Assembly: GCA_019894975.1 (NCBI GenBank)
Contig: JAGXNO010000011.1
Location: 1-64,000, forward strand
DNA length: 64,000 bases
Reading direction: 5' to 3'
DNA from: Promethearchaeota archaeon
GTDB taxonomy: Archaea; Asgardarchaeota; Lokiarchaeia; Sigyniarchaeales; SOKP01
Below the pieces are notes generated by a model that was given only the letters and a program-made list of their open reading frames with translations, searched no databases and had not been told where the DNA came from. Positions 37,317 to 45,700 of this stretch are shown here, piece by piece. The translations under genes and the position numbers were made by a program. The number at the start of each line of letters is the position of its first letter. Positions within the stretch are counted from its first letter, which is position 1.

Positions 37317-37627
37317 TAAAAATCAAGTTCTATTTTTTCTAAAATTAATTTCTGCAAGTTTCCTATTTTCTTTTGGAACAAAGTTTCTATTTTATCTATT
37401 GCCTTTTGTAGCTGTTCCTCAAATTCTTTGGTTTTATCATTAACCTTTTTAGAAAGGTTACTCAATACCTCATTTACAAGTTCATTTTTATTATTAATTA
37501 GTTTCTCAAAGTTCTTTTGTTGGTCATCTCTGAGCTTCTCAATGTCTTTAATATTGCGATTTTTAGCATTGTCTATTAAATCTTCATAAATTTTTTCAAT
37601 ATCTTCTATTTCTTTAAATATATCCAT
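37316..37627 (-). CDS. A-type ATP synthase subunit H (stalk coiled coil)
   Basis: A 103-residue, almost wholly helical charged protein with heptads (LRDDQQKNFEKLINNKNELVNEVL), in the operon position and of the size of the archaeal H (AhaH-type) subunit that pairs with E to form the peripheral stalk. It overlaps its neighbours by one base on both sides (TAATG). The assignment rests mainly on position and composition. Confidence 0.75.
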   Translation of the reverse strand: MDIFKEIEDIEKIYEDLIDNAKNRNIKDIEKLRDDQQKNFEKLINNKNELVNEVLSNLSKKVNDKTKEFEEQLQKAIDKIETLFQKKIGNLQKLILEKIELDF

Positions 37628-38685
37628 TATTTCAACACTTTGTATTTATCATGGAGGATTTTTACTACTCTAGGTAATATATTAAGTCTAATTTCCTTAT
37701 CTTTCTTTATTAAAACTTCTATTATCCTGAAAACAGTTTTATATTCAATATCATCAACTTTAATTTCAAAACTTTTGAAGAAGTAATCTAAATATAATTT
37801 TTCAATTTCCCATATTAAATGTTTTTGTTTAATGGGAGAACGTAGGAGAGGAAATTTCATTTCTTTTGTAGAACTTAAATGTTGGGTCAGTCGAATAACA
37901 AAATTATCAACATTTTTAAGATGTAACAATTCATTCATTATCTTTTCATCTAAGAATAGATAGTTAGTAACAAGGAATTGTGATAATAAATTTCTATCAA
38001 TATTATTCTTAATACCCCTATATAACATATTTAGATTATAAATTTCAGTTATGCATTTCACATATAAAGAAATCATATCTTTCTCTTTTGGTCTTAAAGA
38101 TTTTAACTCATCATGTAAATTTTCATAATATAAGCGATCTAAAAAAGCTTCTAAGACAAAAGTTTCATTAGTTCTTTTGAAGTATAAAATTCCTTCTCTT
38201 ATCGATTCATAATATTTTGAATTTCTCATAAACAATTGAATTTCATCAAGGGAAGAAATTTCTAAAAGGTCGTTAATGAAACCTGTATTTTCTAAATAAG
38301 TTTCAACAAGTTTATTGACTAGAGATGACTTATCACTTGTACTCATCCCTAAAATTGTTCCTAAGATGATACGTTTAACGTTCATTATTTCATATTTCAA
38401 TAAAAAATTTTTTAAAAAAGTACGCATACTCAATGGAGAATAAGAGATTATCCTTCCAATTATTTTTATATAGGTATGAAATAATGCTCTTTCGATTTCT
38501 TCAATAGTATAAGCTCGAATAGACATTTCGGGGTAATAGAATCCAATATATTCTACAAATTCCTGAATATGTTTGATTTCTTTTAGTTTTATTAGTGTTA
38601 TTTCATCCATTATTAATTGTTTCAAAAAATCGATTTTAATAAGTGTAAAACTGTAGGCTGGAACAATAACACTCGTTTTTCTCAC
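37627..38685 (-). CDS. atpC: A-type ATP synthase subunit C
   Basis: A 352-residue subunit C (eukaryotic d), an all-helical socket that joins the central stalk to the c-ring. It shows the three-fold helical pattern, with RAYTIEEIERALFHTYIKIIGRIISYSP and FLLKYEIMNVKRIILG, typical of this family. It ends at a TAATG overlap with the H gene. It lies just downstream of the c-ring gene, as in other archaeal operons. Confidence 0.88.
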   Translation of the reverse strand: MRKTSVIVPAYSFTLIKIDFLKQLIMDEITLIKLKEIKHIQEFVEYIGFYYPEMSIRAYTIEEIERALFHTYIKIIGRIISYSPLSMRTFLKNFLLKYEIMNVKRIILGTILGMSTSDKSSLVNKLVETYLENTGFINDLLEISSLDEIQLFMRNSKYYESIREGILYFKRTNETFVLEAFLDRLYYENLHDELKSLRPKEKDMISLYVKCITEIYNLNMLYRGIKNNIDRNLLSQFLVTNYLFLDEKIMNELLHLKNVDNFVIRLTQHLSSTKEMKFPLLRSPIKQKHLIWEIEKLYLDYFFKSFEIKVDDIEYKTVFRIIEVLIKKDKEIRLNILPRVVKILHDKYKVLK

Positions 38686-38717
38686 CAGATATAAATTCTT
38701 TAAAAAATAAACTTAAT

Positions 38718-39083
38718 TTATGCTGGAGGTGATGGAATCTGAAAAACTAACAATATTGCGATAATTAACCCATATATTGCTATAGCTTCACCTAATGCGA
38801 CAATAACTACTAATTTTCCAAAAGCCTCTTCCCTTTCTGAAAGGGCTGAGATTGCCGCAGTACCAACTGTCCTTATAACATGTGCTGCAGCAAGTCCTGA
38901 AATAGAGATTGCTAGAGCTGCAGAAATTGCCAAAACTGCAGTAGTAGGAGAATTATAATAATCGAAATTGTCAGCTTGAGCTCTGACAACCCGTACTAAT
39001 CCATTCATTGAGAAAATTAATACTACCACTAGAAATACCTGAACTACAGCAAGTGTCATATAGAATTTTTGTTTCCCATTCAT
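38718..39083 (-). CDS. atpK: A-type ATP synthase subunit K (c ring) with N-terminal extension
   Basis: A 121-residue proteolipid. A hydrophobic N-terminal helix (about residues 8-32, ending VRAQA, cleavable as a signal peptide or retained) precedes the hairpin: AVLAISAALAISISGLAAAHVI and LVVIVALGEAIAIYGLIIAILL. The ion-binding Glu is in GEAIAIYG. The residue after it is Ala rather than Ser/Thr, which points to protons rather than sodium, though this is weak inference. AAGGTAA precedes the ATG. Confidence 0.9.
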   Translation of the reverse strand: MNGKQKFYMTLAVVQVFLVVVLIFSMNGLVRVVRAQADNFDYYNSPTTAVLAISAALAISISGLAAAHVIRTVGTAAISALSEREEAFGKLVVIVALGEAIAIYGLIIAILLVFQIPSPPA

Positions 39084-39238
39084 TTACCTTACATCTTCCT
39101 TTTTGCTTAAAAAAGTTATTAATTTTAAAAGTGAATAATAAAGATAAGCGTATAAATTTTATTATTTCAGATAATAAACTACTATTATTATTATTCACTT
39201 ACTTTTTATTAGAAACCAGTAATGATATAATAAAAAAC

Positions 39239-39877
39239 TTATTGATAGAGAAGGATTCTTATTTGATCGGCAATATTATGTATTCTATCACAAAGTTGCT
39301 CCAATAAGACTATGCTGTCTCTAATTCTAAGAAGTTTCCTCATATCTAATTGATCATTGGAATAAAGATATTCTAAAAATTGGCGATATATTGTATCTAC
39401 TTCATTTTCAATTTCATGTATAGCAGTAGTGTTTTTAAAAACGATATCAGGATTATCTCTAAGGCTTTTTATTGTAGATTTTAAGACATCTGCCATATTG
39501 ATTGTTTTATTAATCAATTTTTCATATCTTTTTATTATTTCCTTATCTTTTCCGCTGTCTAATTTAATTTTAGGCAGCATATCAACAAATTCCAAAGGAT
39601 AATTTATTACGTTGTCCATTTGGAGACTCAAAGCCACATAGTTCCCTAGCCCCTGTGCTCCTGCTTCAGCATAATTTTGTATTAATTGAATTTTAATATC
39701 ATCAGCATCCTCTTCGCGGAGTTGCATTTTACTCTTTTTCTTGTCTAAGGCGTCCTTATTTGATTCATAATCTGTAGCCCACGTTGAGTAGTATACCCCC
39801 ATATCCGAAATCACAGAATAAATGATCCTTGAATGTTCAATTAACATCGAAATAATTTCATCTTTAGTCTTATTCAT
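39239..39877 (-). CDS. DUF47/PhoU-like protein
   Basis: A 212-residue all-helical protein resembling the DUF47 (PhoU-like) family that accompanies phosphate transport. The typical region is IHEIENEVDTIYRQFLEYLYSNDQLDMRKLLRIRDSIVLLEQLCDRIHNIADQIRILL, with the E-x-E-x-D and the helix of R-D-x-I-x-x-L-E. No Pit transporter is adjacent; it lies 155 nt upstream of atpK on the same strand and may be the first gene of the ATPase operon. Confidence 0.75.
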   Translation of the reverse strand: MNKTKDEIISMLIEHSRIIYSVISDMGVYYSTWATDYESNKDALDKKKSKMQLREEDADDIKIQLIQNYAEAGAQGLGNYVALSLQMDNVINYPLEFVDMLPKIKLDSGKDKEIIKRYEKLINKTINMADVLKSTIKSLRDNPDIVFKNTTAIHEIENEVDTIYRQFLEYLYSNDQLDMRKLLRIRDSIVLLEQLCDRIHNIADQIRILLYQ

Positions 39878-40084
39878 AATAATTCTGTCTCAATATTTTT
39901 TCTACTGATATAATTATCAATAATTAGATTATTAAAAATTTAGTATTTGTAGATTATAAGTTAGAAAGAGTATATATTTGTTATACATGCAATTTTCTAA
40001 TGATTATTTCAAGGATAATTGATTTTAAGATCTAAATATGCTTTAATTTGGAGAATTAAGTTACATAATTTAAAGTGGGTAAAT

Positions 40085-40870
40085 ATGGAATATAAAGATT
40101 TAATTATTGAGAAACGCGATGATCAGATTGCTATTGTGACTTTTAATCGCCCAGAACAACTAAATACTCTCACTACTAATTTAATGACTGAAATCGAACA
40201 GCTAACTGAGGACTTTCAAAAGGATACAGAGACTCGTGTTGTGATTTTTACTGGGGCAGGAAGATTTTTTTCTGGGGGGAGAGATCTGACGGAACAAGGA
40301 GGTCCAGCTACGGTTCTAGGAAGACAAAGAGCAATTCAAAACGGTCCAAGAATGATATACAAACTTTATAATATGGATCAAATAACTATTGCAGCAATTA
40401 ATGGTGGGGCATTTGGAGGGGGTTGTTGTATTGCTAGTGCTCTTGATTTTCGCATTGGAGATGATAAATGTAGAGCGGGATTTCCTGAAAGTCGTTTAGG
40501 GATGAGTTTAAGTTGGAGAATACTCCCAATTGTGGTCCATCTAATTGGTCCTACATTTGCAAAAGAAATGACAATATTAGGGAAAAATAACGAAGCCCAA
40601 ACATTATTAAAATGGGGATTCTTAAATGAAGTAGTGCCAAAGGAAGACTTATTGGCACGAGCAATTGAAATAGCTAAGGATTATGCTGCAATGCCGCCCA
40701 TTCCAGCCCAAATGATTAAGAAAACGATTAACCACATTACTGGTGCTCTAGATCAAGCTATAATGCATATGGATATGGATCAACTTATGTTAACTCTTCA
40801 AACAGATGATTTGAAAGAAGGAGTTGCAGCATTTTTCGGGAAACGAGATGGAAAATTTAAAGGAAACTAA
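40085..40870 (+). CDS. Enoyl-CoA hydratase/isomerase family protein
   Basis: A crotonase-fold protein of 261 residues. The oxyanion-hole strands are IFTGAGRFFSGGRDL and AINGGAFGGGCCIASALDFRIG; the first catalytic Glu of crotonase (in GGGCE) is Cys here, while the second is kept in AGFPESRLGM. It probably isomerises or hydrates an acyl-CoA, but with different chemistry from true hydratase. ATG 40085 gives the normal MEYKDLIIEKRDDQIAIVTFNRP start with GTGGG upstream; an in-frame TTG 66 nt earlier is less likely. It fits with the nearby hydroxyacyl-CoA dehydratase genes. Confidence 0.87.
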   Translation: MEYKDLIIEKRDDQIAIVTFNRPEQLNTLTTNLMTEIEQLTEDFQKDTETRVVIFTGAGRFFSGGRDLTEQGGPATVLGRQRAIQNGPRMIYKLYNMDQITIAAINGGAFGGGCCIASALDFRIGDDKCRAGFPESRLGMSLSWRILPIVVHLIGPTFAKEMTILGKNNEAQTLLKWGFLNEVVPKEDLLARAIEIAKDYAAMPPIPAQMIKKTINHITGALDQAIMHMDMDQLMLTLQTDDLKEGVAAFFGKRDGKFKGN

Positions 40871-41045
40871 TTTGCATCATATGATGGGGGAATAACTTTT
40901 TAAAATTACTCTCTATTTATTTTTACAAGAAGAATAAAAGACAATATATAGATCATTCTCAATAAAAAATATAATAAAGATAAAAGATAATTGTAAATAA
41001 GTAGTTCACTGTAATATAATTTAAACACAGTTTTGGCGTATAATA

Positions 41046-41723
41046 TTGGGAAAAATTCGTAAAAAATTAAAAGATTGGAAGCAATACTCAAAAATGGCTG
41101 ATTTGGGCATAATTGCCCGTCGAAAATTTTTTAACAATGCTTTTGATGGAGCTCTAACTTGTTCGGGAATTGTGAGTGGGATATTTATCATTTTTCTGAA
41201 CAACCCAAATCAATTCACCCCCCAAAATGTTATTGTCACTGGTTTTGCCACGGCTTTAGCTATAGGTATAAGTGGTCTTTGGGGTGCTTTTCTTTCTGAA
41301 GAGGCTGAACGAAAAAAGAAAGTTTCCGACCTGAAAAAGGAAATGGCGATAATAGAAGAAAATGAAGAAAGAGATGATGATTCACTCGAGGAGAAGAAAA
41401 TCAATAACAAGAAAAAAAGAAAGAAAAATAAAAAGAAAAAGACAGTATTGGAAAAAGCTGAAGACTTTGCAACAATTGTAGCGTCCTTAGTAGATGGGGG
41501 TGCACCAGTGTTAGGATCATCTTTACCTTTAATTCCATTTTTCTTTGGTATAGATTTAACTATTGGGCATTTTATCAGTTCCTACCTCATACTTGTAGGC
41601 TTACTTGTATATTTAGGTATCTATTTAGGAAAAATTTCAGGAGGGGGACGTATAAGGTATGCGTTGCACTTGGTTACAGCTGGGGTTGTGACTCTCCTGG
41701 TTTCAATACTACTTGGGATCTAA
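41046..41723 (+). CDS. VIT1/CCC1-like (TIGR00267-type) membrane protein
   Basis: A 225-residue membrane protein. RRKFFNNAFDGALTCSGIVSGIFI is the hallmark first helix of VIT/CCC1-like iron or manganese transporter relatives, with the FDG motif. GISGLWGAFLSEEAERKKK matches the second region. A very basic, Lys-rich insertion (about residues 100-142, with KKKRKKNKKKK) separates the N-terminal pair of helices from three C-terminal ones; it may bind RNA or phospholipid, or simply be a loop. The start is TTG 41046. The transported ion is unknown. Confidence 0.75.
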   Translation: MGKIRKKLKDWKQYSKMADLGIIARRKFFNNAFDGALTCSGIVSGIFIIFLNNPNQFTPQNVIVTGFATALAIGISGLWGAFLSEEAERKKKVSDLKKEMAIIEENEERDDDSLEEKKINNKKKRKKNKKKKTVLEKAEDFATIVASLVDGGAPVLGSSLPLIPFFFGIDLTIGHFISSYLILVGLLVYLGIYLGKISGGGRIRYALHLVTAGVVTLLVSILLGI

Positions 41724-41895
41724 AATGCCAAAATTATAGTACAAAATATTTAGAAAGAATGTTCGAAAAATTCAAGACTTACTCGAAAATAACAAATCTC
41801 TAGGGATAAGTTAAATTATTCATTGACATGTAATCACAAATTTTATTTTCTGCTTTTCATTTACCATTGTAACAATATTAAGGAGTAGTGATTTA

Positions 41896-42285
41896 TTGAA
41901 ATCTTTTATAGGAATTGACATAGGGTCGCTTGCAAGCAAGGTTGTGTTATTAAGTGAGGGAAAAATGATCGATTATCGAGTAGAAAGGTCTACATTCGAT
42001 TTTAAAAGAGTTGGTAATAATCTTTTTAATGACATCATAGAAAAAAATAATTTAAGTAAAGATGATGTATTCATTATGTCTACGGGTTATGGACGTAATA
42101 CTATTGATATAGCTGATGATAGAATCACAGAAATTACAGCCCATGCTCGTGGGGTACAATACTTTTTCCCAGAAGCTCATAGCGTCATAGATATTGGAGG
42201 TCAAGATTCCAAAGCAATACTTATCTCTAAAAAAACAGGAAGTGTTATGGACTTCCAGATGAATGATAACGATAATTTTAATTAA
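41896..42285 (+). CDS. 2-hydroxyacyl-CoA dehydratase activator, N-terminal half
   Basis: The N-terminal lobe of a BadF/HgdC-type ATPase that drives electrons into 2-hydroxyacyl-CoA dehydratase. It opens SFIGIDIGSLASKVVLL (the phosphate-1 loop of the ASKHA fold), has STGYGRNTID and SVIDIGGQDSKAI, and runs to DFQMND. Normally this continues [14 protein letters not shown]; here the frame meets TAA at 42283-42285 within an inserted hairpin, and the missing part resumes at TGT 42301 in the same frame. The start is TTG 41896 after AAGGAG. Read with the next feature it makes one full-length activator of about 260 residues. Confidence 0.85.
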   Translation: MKSFIGIDIGSLASKVVLLSEGKMIDYRVERSTFDFKRVGNNLFNDIIEKNNLSKDDVFIMSTGYGRNTIDIADDRITEITAHARGVQYFFPEAHSVIDIGGQDSKAILISKKTGSVMDFQMNDNDNFN

Positions 42286-42295
42286 AAATTATTGT
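42269..42295 (+). other. Hairpin insert with in-frame stop inside the activator gene
   Basis: Positions 42269-42279 and 42285-42295 form an 11-bp stem (one G-U) with the 5-nt loop AATTA. The in-frame TAA is at 42283-42285. Removing 30 nt (42270-42299) leaves GAT AAA TGT GCT, which restores the family motif MNDKCAAGTG exactly and in frame. It could be an intron, a bypassed segment or a disabling insertion. No bulge-helix-bulge is convincing. Confidence 0.75.
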
Positions 42296-42705
42296 CAATA
42301 TGTGCTGCCGGTACCGGTAGGTTTCTGGAAGTTATGGCTCATGCACTTGAAGTTCCAATTGAAGAAATTGGAGGACTTGCATTAAATTCAAATAAACCAT
42401 CAGCAATAAGTTCCACATGTACGGTATTTGCTGAGAGCGAGGTAATATCATTATTTGCTAGAGGTACCTCAAAACATGATATAGCTGCGGGGATCCATAA
42501 ATCCATTGCGAGGAGAGTTGCAGGTATGGCTAAACGGATAGGAGTAGCTCCTTTATTGGTTTTTTGTGGGGGTGTAGCTAAAAATATAGCAGTTAAAAAG
42601 TTTTTAGAAGAAGAATTAGGATATGAAATTGTAATCCCAGATCATCCTCAACTTACTGGAGCAATAGGCGCTGCTCTAATTGCTCAAGAACATAATGGTA
42701 ACTAA
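42292..42705 (+). CDS. 2-hydroxyacyl-CoA dehydratase activator, C-terminal half
   Basis: The C-terminal lobe of the same activator, in the same frame. It begins at TTG 42292 if it is translated alone ([22 protein letters not shown]), but no Shine-Dalgarno sequence precedes that TTG, as it sits in the hairpin's 3' arm. [10 protein letters not shown] carries a cysteine that ligates the bridging 4Fe-4S cluster of the dimer and the ATP-binding Gly loop; [25 protein letters not shown] and [11 protein letters not shown] follow as in the family. Coordinates give the ORF; the true coding unit is probably 41896-42705 joined. Confidence 0.8.
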   Translation: MSICAAGTGRFLEVMAHALEVPIEEIGGLALNSNKPSAISSTCTVFAESEVISLFARGTSKHDIAAGIHKSIARRVAGMAKRIGVAPLLVFCGGVAKNIAVKKFLEEELGYEIVIPDHPQLTGAIGAALIAQEHNGN

Positions 42706-42797
42706 TGGGATTTCTATTTAATTTTTATATCAATAAATTTTATGAGTAATTGACTCTTTTTTGATTAATAATTAAAATCTATTAATTTAACTTAAAA

Positions 42798-43928
42798 ATG
42801 GAAAATTTAGAGTTTTTATCAGAATATTACACATTACTAAAAGAAAAAAAAGAAGAAGGTAAAAAAGTCATAGCCTTCATATCTCATGATAATATTCCGG
42901 AGGAATTAATTGACGCTGCGGGGTTTATTCCTTTAAGATTGATCTTTGCGGGAAATGATGAATTAATGGATGCTAGTCATGATTTTTTGCCTCCATCAAC
43001 TTGCTCATTTGCTCAATCATGTATTGGAGCTTTTTCTATAAAACCCGACAACTTAAAGGTTTTAGATTTAATCGATTATATTATAATTTCAAATCATTGT
43101 GTTTCAGACATCTGTGCATCAGAAATAATTTCAAAATATTATGATATTCCTCAATTGAAATTTTATGTCTCATACACTAAAACGGAAAATAGTTTAAAAT
43201 ATTTTAAATTAGAATTAAATGATTTAAGGGAAAAGCTTGAAGAACTTAAAGGTTCTGTAATAGAAACTCAGGATTTAATGAATAGTATTGTAAAATATAA
43301 TAATTTTAAGAAAAAAATATCAGATTTAAGTAAATTAGCGATCCCAGGGGCTCAAAAATTAAAACATTTTCAAAGAGCGCTTTTAATTGGTCCTTATTAT
43401 CTTCCAGAATTAGAGAGTTTTCTCCAAACTCAAGAAGAGACTCAAATTAATGAAAAGTCAAAGCCTATTTTTTTAACTGGTTGCTCTATTTTCATCAATG
43501 ATTACTTGAATGATTTAATTGAGGGTGGTGGGGGAAATATAGTGTTCTTTGATACTTGGGTTGGATTTAATTATTACTCACAAATTTTTGATGGGGACTC
43601 AATAAATTCCTCGATTGATCCGATTGATCTATTAGTAGAGCGTTTTAAAAAGAATATATTTGGTGATCACTCTGTACCAAATTTCTTAGAAACTAAAATC
43701 TCGCAAATAGAAGAGTTTTATAAGAATTATAAAAACACTTCAGGGAAAAAAGTAGGAGTGATTAATCATATCATAAAATTTTGTGACCACATGTCAATTA
43801 TGTCCTCACATCTGAAGAAACAACTACAAGAGAAAGGAATTCAGGTGTTAAATTTAGAAAGAGATTATTCAAGGGCTAACAAGGGCCAATTAAGTACTAG
43901 GATTGAAGCATTCCTGGAGATGATGTAA
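42798..43928 (+). CDS. 2-hydroxyacyl-CoA dehydratase subunit, HgdB/FldC-like
   Basis: A 376-residue D-component subunit of the 2-hydroxyacyl-CoA dehydratase/benzoyl-CoA reductase family. IPEELIDAAGFIPLRL, the LPPSTCSFAQSCIG cysteine region, NHCVSDICASEI and the terminal NKGQLSTRIEAFLEMM match the family. Cysteines in the first two regions would ligate a 4Fe-4S cluster. It acts with the alpha-like subunit encoded next, using electrons from the activator to dehydrate a 2-hydroxyacyl-CoA, or to reduce an aromatic CoA; the substrate is unknown. Confidence 0.87.
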   Translation: MENLEFLSEYYTLLKEKKEEGKKVIAFISHDNIPEELIDAAGFIPLRLIFAGNDELMDASHDFLPPSTCSFAQSCIGAFSIKPDNLKVLDLIDYIIISNHCVSDICASEIISKYYDIPQLKFYVSYTKTENSLKYFKLELNDLREKLEELKGSVIETQDLMNSIVKYNNFKKKISDLSKLAIPGAQKLKHFQRALLIGPYYLPELESFLQTQEETQINEKSKPIFLTGCSIFINDYLNDLIEGGGGNIVFFDTWVGFNYYSQIFDGDSINSSIDPIDLLVERFKKNIFGDHSVPNFLETKISQIEEFYKNYKNTSGKKVGVINHIIKFCDHMSIMSSHLKKQLQEKGIQVLNLERDYSRANKGQLSTRIEAFLEMM

Positions 43929-43931
43929 TAA

Positions 43932-45293
43932 ATGAGTTTAGTCGCAGATGAATTAATTAGGTTTTCTTCGGTGTTAAGGATCGCTTATAACTTTTTAACA
44001 GGTAGGGATTATCTAAAGAGAAAGAAGTTTAGAGAGAAAAAGAAATTGATTTCTATCGGTTTGCCTTTTTCAGATCTTGTGTATGGGTTTCCAGATTTAA
44101 TTCCAGTCTTTCCCATAAGAATGCACGAATTTAAAATTCATAAATATCTCACCTATTTAGGGTCAGCATCAAATATTTTTGGGTGGAACAGTGTTACAAA
44201 CTTCTTAGGTTTTGTAAAAGACCTTGGTATTAAAGATGTAAGTCAAACAGTTGATAATATTATCGAAGATGTAATTGATACTATAAATTACAAATATAAT
44301 GAAATGTATGATTTTGGTGAGGAATGTGGGATTCCGACTGATTTTTGTTATGGTGTTAAATCACTCTATGGGATGAATGTATCAAAAGGGAAGAATTGTG
44401 ATGCGAACTTGAATTATACGATTCGATGTAGTGCTTGGAATAAGTATTTAGAATCAATAAAAGCAATAGGGAATCCATCCAAACAAATATGGATCGAAAT
44501 ACCTCCCAGAAATATAGGAAATTCATTAGAACTTTTTATGGATAATATTGTTAAAGGAATAGAAGAATTAGAAGAAATTAGTAGTTATAATTATAGCAAT
44601 AATGGATTAAGAGATCATTTTCGAACTGCTAATCAAATTCACCAATCTTATAAAAAAATCATATATGAAATAGGCACTGCTGATTTTTATCCGTGTAATC
44701 CTGCTACTTTTAGTGAAATTCTTGCATTATTAAACATTAGTTTTCATGATTATAATTCAAATGCTACTCGATATAGAGACAACATCACTTCTTTATTAGA
44801 TGAAATGAAAGGGAGAGTAAATAAAGGAATTGGAATGGATGTATCCAAAAGACCTAAAATTCTTATAACGCCTATGTTTGGTGGTTGGGAACCAAAAACT
44901 CATGATATTATATATGAATTAGGAGGGAGGGCGTTATATGGAGATTGGGACCTTTTAGGGTTTTTAGATGATATACCTATTTCAACTAGATCTGATCCAA
45001 TTGAAGCCTATGCTCAATTCTTAATGGATGTAACTTCAGATGGTATAGGGTGCGATAACGATATATTAACAGATTCTTATGTCAGGTTAGCTAAAAATCT
45101 AAAGGCTGATGGGCTAGTTTTTGTTCAAGTGTTTGGTTGTCATTCTGTTTCAAATTGTTATACGATGCTAAAAGAAAAACTCCGTAGAGAGTTAGAAATC
45201 CCGAGTATCGCATTGAATTTTAATAAAATGGGGGAAAATATCGAACAAATTAAAACTCGTTTAGGAGCCTTCATGGAAATGTTTTCCTTGTGA
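43932..45293 (+). CDS. 2-hydroxyacyl-CoA dehydratase alpha-like subunit 1
   Basis: A 453-residue subunit with the family fold but an unusual N-terminus. The fold is seen in DFCYGVKSLYG, HFRTANQIHQSYKKII, the FYPCNPATFSEIL region with its Cys, ILITPMFGGWEPKTHDIIYELGG, and FVQVFGCHSVSNCYTMLKEKLRRELEIPSIALNF, ending LGAFMEMF as in HgdA/FldB types. It is 3 nt from the preceding gene and so is in the same operon. A paralogue of 452 residues lies at 47.6 kb. Confidence 0.82.
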   Translation: MSLVADELIRFSSVLRIAYNFLTGRDYLKRKKFREKKKLISIGLPFSDLVYGFPDLIPVFPIRMHEFKIHKYLTYLGSASNIFGWNSVTNFLGFVKDLGIKDVSQTVDNIIEDVIDTINYKYNEMYDFGEECGIPTDFCYGVKSLYGMNVSKGKNCDANLNYTIRCSAWNKYLESIKAIGNPSKQIWIEIPPRNIGNSLELFMDNIVKGIEELEEISSYNYSNNGLRDHFRTANQIHQSYKKIIYEIGTADFYPCNPATFSEILALLNISFHDYNSNATRYRDNITSLLDEMKGRVNKGIGMDVSKRPKILITPMFGGWEPKTHDIIYELGGRALYGDWDLLGFLDDIPISTRSDPIEAYAQFLMDVTSDGIGCDNDILTDSYVRLAKNLKADGLVFVQVFGCHSVSNCYTMLKEKLRRELEIPSIALNFNKMGENIEQIKTRLGAFMEMFSL

Positions 45294-45325
45294 TATAAAA
45301 TGATGATACCGTTTGAATCATAAAA

Positions 45326-45691
45326 ATGGGATTAAAAAATTCTAAAAAAGAAAATCTTAACAAGCTTTTTGTTTATGGTACATTACAAACAGGTCAAAGT
45401 CGAAACTCTATCCTTAAAGGGTTGAAGTGTGAAAAAGCTACTCTATTCAATTTTAGAAAAGTAGAACCTTCTTCTTTAGGGTTTCCATTGATTATTCGAG
45501 ATAATTCTTCAAATGTTCAAGGAGAAATATATTATGATTTGGACCATTCCCTTATTGATCAAATCGATATGATTGAGGGAGAAGGAGAGCTTTATCATAG
45601 AATTATAGTCAAAGTAGTATTGGATGACAGAAAGAAAGTAGAAGCTTTTACTTATTATCCTTCTGAAAGTTTAATTACAAAATATACTTGA
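45326..45691 (+). CDS. Gamma-glutamylcyclotransferase-like (AIG2/GGCT) protein
   Basis: A 121-residue GGCT-fold protein. The KLFVYGTLQTGQSR start gives the substrate-binding YGTL loop; EGELYHRIIVKVVL holds the catalytic Glu of the family near residue 87. Members cleave gamma-glutamyl or similar amide compounds to 5-oxoproline. It is the first of two small amide-related genes placed between the two dehydratase alpha-like subunits. Confidence 0.8.
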   Translation: MGLKNSKKENLNKLFVYGTLQTGQSRNSILKGLKCEKATLFNFRKVEPSSLGFPLIIRDNSSNVQGEIYYDLDHSLIDQIDMIEGEGELYHRIIVKVVLDDRKKVEAFTYYPSESLITKYT

Positions 45692-45700
45692 AATAAAATA

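Noticed and set aside
38718..39083. Sodium-specific c-ring
   Set aside because: The residue after the ion-binding Glu is Ala, without the Ser/Thr and the Gln ligands expected for sodium binding. The evidence is too thin to claim either ion firmly.
42255..42310. Classical archaeal bulge-helix-bulge intron in the activator gene
   Set aside because: The two 3-nt bulges and 4-bp central helix needed for EndA cutting are not seen. The best placement gives only three of four central pairs and no outer helix. The stem is instead one continuous 11-bp helix, so I report it as an unexplained insert and not as an intron.
42292..42705. Independent translation of the second half of the activator from TTG
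   Set aside because: No Shine-Dalgarno site precedes the TTG, which lies inside the 3' arm of the hairpin. The frame and family motif continue exactly from the first half, so a separate gene is less likely, though not excluded.
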